From positions 1 through 11,848 of the forward strand of contig JARFQS010000504.1 in assembly GCA_029287645.1 (NCBI GenBank): a DNA stretch of 11,848 bases, written 5' to 3'. Below are positions 7,109 through 11,848 of the stretch, in pieces. The DNA is from Thermoanaerobaculia bacterium. GTDB taxonomy: Bacteria; Acidobacteriota; Thermoanaerobaculia; Multivoradales; JAHEKO01. Under the pieces are notes generated by a model. The model did no database searches, was not told the DNA's origin, and saw only the letters and a list, made by a program, of their open reading frames with translations. The first letter of the stretch is position 1; the number at the start of each line of letters is the position of its first letter. A program made the position numbers and the translations under genes.

Positions 7109-7322
7109 GAGACTCTCCTTGTCTGTTGCGCAGGCCTGCTGCAGGCCTGTGATTCTGGTGCCCTTGGTTACGGGGCTCTCGAGATTTCGGTTCGACCGAA
7201 GTCGCCGGAAAGTATATGCCGTCGGCGTTGTCGCTCGACAGCCTGGAGATTTCGAGGACAGCCCGGGCGGGGATCGCTGTCCGCAGTTGGCCGCTTCCAG
7301 TGGCGCTTCTGGCTTCTCGTGC
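7109..7322. promoter_or_regulatory. Intergenic region with four inverted repeats and a candidate promoter for the NmrA-like gene
   Basis: Reading on the - strand, TATACT (7216-7211) resembles a -10 box; the hexamer 17 bases upstream is poor. An imperfectly spaced palindrome TGTCG-CT-CGACA (7229-7240) covers that -35 position and could be an operator. Other inverted repeats: GGACAGC 7256-7262 with GCTGTCC 7276-7282 (13-base loop, perhaps ending the upstream transcript, but no T-tract), TTCGGT 7186-7191 with ACCGAA 7195-7200, and a 10-base stem at 7129-7138 with 7142-7151 built from two copies of CAGGCCTG, immediately before the NmrA ribosome site. Confidence 0.35.
7129..7151. repeat. Hairpin from duplicated CAGGCCTG palindrome
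   Basis: CAGGCCTG occurs at 7131-7138 and 7142-7149 separated by CTG, giving a stem of 8-10 base pairs with a 3-base loop. It lies in the leader of the NmrA-like gene, about 12 bases before its ribosome site, and could affect translation or mRNA stability. No T-tract follows on either strand. Confidence 0.5.
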
Positions 7323-8765
7323 TCAGCGCTCGACGCCCGTCAAAAGGACAGCGATCGTCTCCTCGGGCTGGACCTCGCCGCGGCTCTGGAGCTCCAACAG
7401 CCCAGCCAAGCCCGACGTGCCCGAGGGATCTGCCGAGATCGACGTGTGTTCGCGGGCCAGGGTATGAGCCTGGGTCAGCGTCTGTTCATCGACGACCAGA
7501 GGAATACCACCGGTCAACAGCATGCCTTCGACGACCGCCAACCAGTCGTAGGTTTCGTCATCCAGGATGCCGGTAGCGATACTGACAGGCTCTTCTTCCC
7601 ACGGCCACATGAACTCGGAGCGGTGCGTCGCCGCGTAGTGGAGCTCGCCCTGGAGGAGCTCGGGAGAGACCCGGTCGCGCACGAATTCGGCTCGCTCGGC
7701 GTCTTCTCCAAGGTGTGGCGGCATCTCGCGGGTCTCGCGCTGATGGCGGACGAGAATCCTCTCGATCAGGGCCTCCCAGCTTCGGTGCAGCGGGTGGGCC
7801 CCCGAGGTCTGCACGGTGTGAATGGCAGGCAGCCTGTCGAGAGCCCCGAAGGTCCGCGCCTCGAGAAGGCCCTGGATGCAGGCGCTGGCCAGCGCCCCGC
7901 CGCCGACCTGGATGCACAGATGATCCAGCTGACGCTCCTCGAGCATGAGCGTGGAGACCATCTCCCATACCAGGGTCTTGCCTCCTTCGATCACCAGGCC
8001 GTTCTCTGTTCCCTGGCAGGTGAAGGGAAGCGCACCTTCGGCCACAGCCTCCTTGAAGCGGTGATAGCAGGGATCGCCGGTCATCGATCCCTCCCGGGAG
8101 CAGGGAACCAGGGTTGCCCCGAGCTCGGCGAGGCGCTCTGTGACAGCGGCATCCGCCCAGGTCGGCACATAGACGTCGAGCGGGTAGTCCATGGCGCGGG
8201 CGACAACCGCAGCGCCGAGAGCCGCATTGCCACAACTGGCGATCGCCAATCGAGGTGTCGATTCGAGGCTCTCGGGCCAAATCTGGCGCCCCATCTCCAT
8301 CCACAGCATGAGTCCCATCAGGTGTCGGGCCTTGTGGGAGCCGGAGACATTGCCAGTCTCGTCCTTGACCCAGAGGGCACCGGGACGGAGATCGAGTGCC
8401 TGAGCCAGTTTGTCGGCCGGAGCAAAGGGCGTAACCCGGAAGCCTCGACCCTCTGTCGCCTCGACCGCCGCGTCGATCCGTGTCACCAACTTGGCGAAGC
8501 TCGTGTCATCCAAGCCCTTCTGGTGGGCGGTCTGATAGCTGTGCAAGAGCCGTCCGAACCGGAGAAAGGGGCTCCGAAGGTCGCTGAGGAAGGGTCGACT
8601 GAGCGCTTCGGGTGACTCCAGGCGAGAGATGTCTAGAACGCGTCGCAGAACGTGATCGATGTCCTCGTCCTGATCTGCATTCGGGCAGCGGAAGGGATAG
8701 GGCTCGTCGGGCGGCACCGAATGGCCGCAGCCCTGACAGACGAGAGTCGACGGAAGGTGGCTCAT
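7323..8765 (-). CDS. Threonine-synthase-like PLP-dependent enzyme (fold type II)
   Basis: The product has 480 residues. The N-terminus has C10, C13 and C27 (CQGCG, then RCPNAD), resembling the small zinc-ribbon start seen in some threonine synthases, with only three Cys visible. The PLP core follows: VKDETGNVSGSHKARH at 133-148 with K145 as the likely Schiff-base lysine, ASCGNAALGAAV at 176-187, the phosphate-binding loop QVGGGALAS at 286-294 and SADPSGTSGLAG at 444-455. Family members perform beta- or gamma-elimination or replacement on amino acids such as serine, threonine or phosphohomoserine. The gene follows the 496-residue PLP enzyme after 32 bases, in the ssnA-xdhD direction, so it probably belongs to the purine operon and may deaminate a diamino acid intermediate in place of YgeX; that is inference. 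The ATG at 8765 has a weak ribosome site. A true threonine synthase is less likely because of context and the unusual length before the core. Confidence 0.85.
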   Translation of the reverse strand: MSHLPSTLVCQGCGHSVPPDEPYPFRCPNADQDEDIDHVLRRVLDISRLESPEALSRPFLSDLRSPFLRFGRLLHSYQTAHQKGLDDTSFAKLVTRIDAAVEATEGRGFRVTPFAPADKLAQALDLRPGALWVKDETGNVSGSHKARHLMGLMLWMEMGRQIWPESLESTPRLAIASCGNAALGAAVVARAMDYPLDVYVPTWADAAVTERLAELGATLVPCSREGSMTGDPCYHRFKEAVAEGALPFTCQGTENGLVIEGGKTLVWEMVSTLMLEERQLDHLCIQVGGGALASACIQGLLEARTFGALDRLPAIHTVQTSGAHPLHRSWEALIERILVRHQRETREMPPHLGEDAERAEFVRDRVSPELLQGELHYAATHRSEFMWPWEEEPVSIATGILDDETYDWLAVVEGMLLTGGIPLVVDEQTLTQAHTLAREHTSISADPSGTSGLAGLLELQSRGEVQPEETIAVLLTGVER

Positions 8766-8797
8766 GACGCGGTCTCGGATCGAAGCTTCAGACTACC

Positions 8798-10288
8798 TCA
8801 CTCGAGACCGACGTGGTGGTTGAACTCGGCGATCATCTCGTCCCAGGCCGGGACCAGATCGAGAAGTCGGTGCCAGAATGCCGGCTCCCGGCGGGAGACG
8901 AAGTCCTCGATCGAAATGCCCTGCTGCTCCACCCAGGTGAAGTAGCCGAGGTTGAAGACTCTGGTCCGGTCGACGTGTGAGAGCTCCAGAAGGTGGTCGA
9001 CGGCCACACCCGCAAGGTGCTGCCCGAAGGTCTCGGCGGCGCGGATCGTGTCGAAAGCTCCCTCGAACCGCTGGGAGAGGATCTTCTCGTGCTCGCTGTG
9101 GTACATCTCCTCGCCGTCGGTGGCCACGGTGACAACGACATCGTCGGGCCCCAGCTCCAGGTACTTGGCCGTCTTGATGCCGGCCAGGATGTTGCAGATG
9201 GAGGAGAACCCGAAACGGTGCAAGACGGCAAGTGTGTCGTCAGGCACGTTCTGACGCTCGGCCAGATACCGCTTACCTTCGTCGGAGTTGAAGAGCACCA
9301 GGAGCTCGTCGGTGCTGGCATCCGAGATCGCCACAGCGGCATCGGTGTTCATGACGTTGTGGATCAGTGGAAGATGCTTGTCACCGATACCCTGGATATT
9401 GTGCTCACCGAAGCCGTTGTAGAGGAGCGTCGGGCACTCTAGCGCCTCCACGGCCACGATCCAGGAACCGTGACGCTCTTTGAGAAAGTCCCCCGCGGCC
9501 AGCGTGCCACCAGATCCGGTCGCGGAGATATAAGCGCGCAATCGCAGCTCTGGATGCTCGGCCTTCAGATGGGAGAGAACCCGATCGATGGCCGTGCCGG
9601 TGCACAGGTAGTGCGCCAAGTAGTTTCCGAACTCACTGAACTGGTTGAATATGATGTTGTCAGGGTCCTGGTCGAGCTCGGCGCACTTGTCATAGATTTC
9701 TTTGACATTGCTCTCGGTGCCAGGGGTTCGGATGATGTCCTCCGGGTTCGAAACCCACGACTCGAGCCAGTCGAATCGCTCCCGACTCATTCCCTCGGGC
9801 AGTACGGCAACGCCCCGACAGTCCATGATCCGCGAGACCGCGATGCCGCCCCGGCAGTAGTTGCCGGTGGAGGGCCAGACGGCCCGATGATGCGTCGGAT
9901 CGAACTGCCCCGTAATGACCCGGGGAGCCAGGCAGCCGTAGGTGGCGAGCACCTTGTGAGCGTGGATCATGGGGAAATGGTCCGCTGGCAACACGACGAT
10001 CTTCGCCGCGACCCCCGTCAACGAGGCCGGCAGGACGATGTGATCAGGAACAGCCTGAAAGGAGCCTCCGGAGGAAGCGTTGTTCCAGTGAACGCGAAAC
10101 AGGTTCAGGGGGTCGGCCGCATCGGACTCGACCTCGGCCAGGCGCTGCTGAACGGCGTCGGGGATGAGGCCCGGATCGGCCAGCTCGCCGAAGGTGGGCA
10201 AACGAATCCCGGCGTCTCGAAAATGGGCGACCGTATTCTCGAATACCGTCTTGTCGATGATCTGCGTTTCCAACCCGAGTGTCGGCAT
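8798..10288 (-). CDS. Divergent PLP-dependent fold-type II enzyme (cysteine synthase/lyase superfamily)
   Basis: The product has 496 residues, longer than the roughly 300-400 of most relatives. Recognisable features: [11 protein letters not shown] at 109-118, with K112 the best candidate for the PLP lysine; [18 protein letters not shown] at 138-155, matching the S/T-x-GN loop; and [13 protein letters not shown] at 254-266, matching the glycine-rich phosphate loop. The N-terminal 70 residues and the C-terminal 100 or so (from about 395, rich in W, F and H) have no counterpart that I know. I recall similar proteins, annotated only as PLP-dependent lyase or subunit beta, near anaerobic purine genes in other bacteria, but cannot verify this. 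It is not an obvious YgeX orthologue. The ATG at 10288 follows GGGAGGT by 8 bases, and the ssnA stop is 16 bases upstream, so the two are cotranscribed. Likely role: an elimination or carbamoyl-amino-acid step in purine breakdown (inference). Confidence 0.85.
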   Translation of the reverse strand: MPTLGLETQIIDKTVFENTVAHFRDAGIRLPTFGELADPGLIPDAVQQRLAEVESDAADPLNLFRVHWNNASSGGSFQAVPDHIVLPASLTGVAAKIVVLPADHFPMIHAHKVLATYGCLAPRVITGQFDPTHHRAVWPSTGNYCRGGIAVSRIMDCRGVAVLPEGMSRERFDWLESWVSNPEDIIRTPGTESNVKEIYDKCAELDQDPDNIIFNQFSEFGNYLAHYLCTGTAIDRVLSHLKAEHPELRLRAYISATGSGGTLAAGDFLKERHGSWIVAVEALECPTLLYNGFGEHNIQGIGDKHLPLIHNVMNTDAAVAISDASTDELLVLFNSDEGKRYLAERQNVPDDTLAVLHRFGFSSICNILAGIKTAKYLELGPDDVVVTVATDGEEMYHSEHEKILSQRFEGAFDTIRAAETFGQHLAGVAVDHLLELSHVDRTRVFNLGYFTWVEQQGISIEDFVSRREPAFWHRLLDLVPAWDEMIAEFNHHVGLE

Positions 10289-10304
10289 GACACGTTACCT
10301 CCCG

Positions 10305-11528
10305 CTACACAGAGCTCATGCGGTCCCACAGGCGCGTCGCCTGTTCCGTCGCGTGAGCGTGGATTTCTTCGAGGTCAGCCGTCAGCAGCCTGCCGTCACG
10401 AACCACGAGGCGGCCGGCCACCCCGACGTGGCGTACCCGGTCGTTGTCGCGCACAATGAAATCAGCGGCACCGCCCGGAGTCAAAGGGGCCAACGGAAGC
10501 TCGAATCGCTCGGCTCCGAGCCGAACGCCGCCGCGAGCCCGGGCCTCGACGACGGACGGCGCTTCGCCATGCTCGGCAGCCTCGGCTCGCAGGACCCGTA
10601 CTTCGTCTTCCATGCAGGCTGGGTACCCGTCGGTTCCGACCGCCACCCGATCACTCTCACCGAGGGCCGCGGGGTAACCAACGGCGTTGCCGCGATTCGA
10701 GCGTGGGTTCTGTACGATCCACTGGTCGCCGGCGGCGATGGCTCGAACCTGCGCGGCCTGACAGTGGACGCAGTGGGCCAGAATCGAGCCGGCCGGCAGG
10801 GCACCGAAGTGGTCCAGACGCTCGAACGGTCCTTCGAAGCCCCGCTCCACCGCATCGCGAACATCGGCCAGGTCCTCGGCCACGTGAACATGCATCACGG
10901 TCTCGAGCTCGCGGCATAGGTCTGCGGCCGCTTCGAGCGTCTCGTCGGAGACGGTGAACGAGGCGTGTAGCCCGACGACGCTTCGAACCAGTCGTCTCTC
11001 ATTGGCTCGATGGAAGCGGCGACATTCCTCTAGACCTCTCTGTGCCTCGCTAGGTCCGCCATTGCGCTCGGTCGCCCCGAAACAGAGAAGAGCTCGCATG
11101 CCGATCTCCTCACAGACGTCGGCCAGGATATCCAGAGAGCCTTCGATGAGATCGGGGGATTCGTGATGGTCGATCAGGGTCGTGGTGCCGGCGAGCAGGG
11201 CTTGGGCTACGTAGTATCGAGCCGAGGCGCGCAAGGAGTCTTCGTCGAGAGCCCGGTCGAGCCTCCACCAGATGCGCTCCAGGATCTGTAGGAAGTTCTC
11301 GGGCGCGTCTTCTGGCTCGGGCATGCCGAGGGGCGCAAGCCCGCTGTAGATGTGCGTGTGGGCGTTGACCCTGCCTGGCTCGATTCGAGCCGCCGTGCAG
11401 TCCAGAGTTGGCCTTTCGCTCCCGCTCATCTCTGTCTCGGCATCGAAGCGAGCGACGCGGTCGCCTTCGGCCACGAGGAACTTGCCATCCAGATCGGGTC
11501 CCAGGCAGAGGGATCGGCTCGTCGTCAC
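10305..11528 (-). CDS. ssnA: SsnA-like amidohydrolase/aminohydrolase
   Basis: A TIM-barrel metal hydrolase related to E. coli SsnA (442 residues) and to the guanine deaminase/chlorohydrolase branch; this copy has 407 residues. Visible: NAHTHIYSGL at 55-64 with the metal-binding H57-x-H59, IWWRLDRALDEDSL at 86-99 (very like SsnA), GTTTLIDHHESP at 114-125, HVHVAEDL at 213-220 (H215, E218), ILAHCVH at 249-255 (H252), NPRSN at 274-278 and VAVGTDG at 295-301 (catalytic D300). SsnA is required for anaerobic urate use in published genetic work; its exact substrate is not settled to my knowledge. The start is GTG at 11528, within a GTGA overlap with the xdhD stop; upstream sequence in this frame is a shadow of xdhD. 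The N-terminal beta-sandwich strands are shorter than in E. coli. There is no separate ribosome site, so translation probably depends on xdhD. Cytoplasmic. Confidence 0.93.
   Translation of the reverse strand: MTTSRSLCLGPDLDGKFLVAEGDRVARFDAETEMSGSERPTLDCTAARIEPGRVNAHTHIYSGLAPLGMPEPEDAPENFLQILERIWWRLDRALDEDSLRASARYYVAQALLAGTTTLIDHHESPDLIEGSLDILADVCEEIGMRALLCFGATERNGGPSEAQRGLEECRRFHRANERRLVRSVVGLHASFTVSDETLEAAADLCRELETVMHVHVAEDLADVRDAVERGFEGPFERLDHFGALPAGSILAHCVHCQAAQVRAIAAGDQWIVQNPRSNRGNAVGYPAALGESDRVAVGTDGYPACMEDEVRVLRAEAAEHGEAPSVVEARARGGVRLGAERFELPLAPLTPGGAADFIVRDNDRVRHVGVAGRLVVRDGRLLTADLEEIHAHATEQATRLWDRMSSV
11525..11528 (-). promoter_or_regulatory. GTGA stop-start overlap coupling xdhD and ssnA
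   Basis: The GTG start of ssnA (11528-11526) shares bases with the TGA stop of xdhD (11527-11525). No Shine-Dalgarno sequence precedes the GTG, so ssnA is probably translated by ribosomes that terminate on xdhD. This sets the start of ssnA. Confidence 0.75.
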
Positions 11529-11848
11529 GATGGATTTCGGCGAATCTTGCCGACCGACATGGCCCGGGCAGCGGGTGAATCCTTCATGGGCAGGCGATAG
11601 CGTCGAATACCATCGAAGGTAGCGAGCGCCCCGGCCACCGCCCCGGCCGTCGGCACCAGACCGATCTCGCCGACCCCTTTGGCACCGAAGGGACCCTCGG
11701 GCTCGTGCTCCTCGACGAGTAGGACGTCGACCTGTGGCATGTCGCGGGCTCGCAGAACGCCGAGCTCCCGGAGCTTGAAAGTGGCTGGCATGCCGTTCGG
11801 GCAAGGCAATTCTTCCGTGAGCGCATAGCCCAGGCCCATGTGCACCGA
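11525..11848 (-). CDS. xdhD: XdhD-like molybdenum hydroxylase large subunit, C-terminal end only
   Basis: Only the last 107 residues are inside the window; the gene continues past its right edge. They contain HMGLGYALTEEL and then EPEGPFGAKGVGEIGLVPTA, the conserved C-terminal signature of xanthine dehydrogenase family molybdenum-binding subunits, in which the Glu of GVGE is the catalytic base next to the molybdenum centre. A position directly upstream of ssnA, as in the E. coli purine cluster where xdhD and ssnA are close, supports XdhD rather than XdhA, but the fragment alone cannot prove it. Such enzymes hydroxylate, or in reverse dehydroxylate, purine rings and often need a selenium- or sulfur-modified molybdenum cofactor. 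It is the first of the - strand genes seen and its TGA overlaps the ssnA GTG by 4 bases. Confidence 0.85.
   Translation of the reverse strand, partial: SVHMGLGYALTEELPCPNGMPATFKLRELGVLRARDMPQVDVLLVEEHEPEGPFGAKGVGEIGLVPTAGAVAGALATFDGIRRYRLPMKDSPAARAMSVGKIRRNPS

Noticed and set aside
6927..8615. A 562-codon open frame on the + strand
   Set aside because: It lies antisense to the NmrA-like and threonine-synthase-like genes, which have clear motifs; its translation has no recognisable domain and its length reflects GC-rich codon bias.
9470..10459. A 329-codon open frame on the + strand, and a similar one at 10164-10919
   Set aside because: Both are antisense to the 496-residue PLP enzyme and ssnA, with biased composition and no motifs.

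Overview
The window is GC-rich bacterial DNA, about 60% GC by eye, densely packed, with ATG, GTG and TTG starts and good Shine-Dalgarno sites. I cannot name the organism. It does not look like an enteric bacterium although its core genes are homologues of an enteric cluster. A small conserved acidic protein and a six-helix YdjM-like membrane protein remind me of Acidobacteriota (Thermoanaerobaculia-like) or deltaproteobacterial/Myxococcota genomes, but that is a weak inference.

The core is a variant of the gene set known in Escherichia coli as ygeW-ygeX-ygeY-hyuA-yqeA-ygfK-ssnA-xdhD, which published genetic work links to anaerobic purine and uric acid catabolism. Left region (+ strand): the 3' part of ygfK (Fe-S protein) followed closely by ygeW (knotted carbamoyltransferase). 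Facing them tail to tail is a PyrB-like carbamoyltransferase (- strand). Divergent from that is carbamate kinase (+ strand). Right region (- strand, read from right to left): the 3' end of an xdhD-like molybdenum hydroxylase, ssnA (amidohydrolase, coupled to xdhD by a GTGA overlap), a 496-residue PLP fold-type II enzyme and a 480-residue threonine-synthase-like PLP enzyme. Between the two arms, also on the - strand, are genes with no evident link to purines: an NmrA-type NAD(P)-binding protein, a 78-residue acidic protein, a small membrane protein broken by an in-frame TGA, and the YdjM-like membrane protein.

A working model, partly inference: the XdhD-like and YgfK proteins do redox chemistry on the purine ring, SsnA and hydrolases outside the window open it, carbamoyltransferases release ureido groups as carbamoyl phosphate, carbamate kinase recovers ATP from that, and PLP lyases deaminate the remaining diamino acid skeleton. 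Three departures from the E. coli scheme stand out. The YgfK lacks the FAD/NAD(P) domain. The PyrB-like enzyme lacks the Arg that normally binds aspartate. No YgeX-type diaminopropionate ammonia-lyase is present; two unrelated-looking PLP enzymes sit in the cluster instead.

I saw no rRNA, tRNA, CRISPR array, insertion sequence or transposase. The only gene-free stretches above 100 bases are 3741-3882 and 7109-7322, both rich in short inverted repeats.
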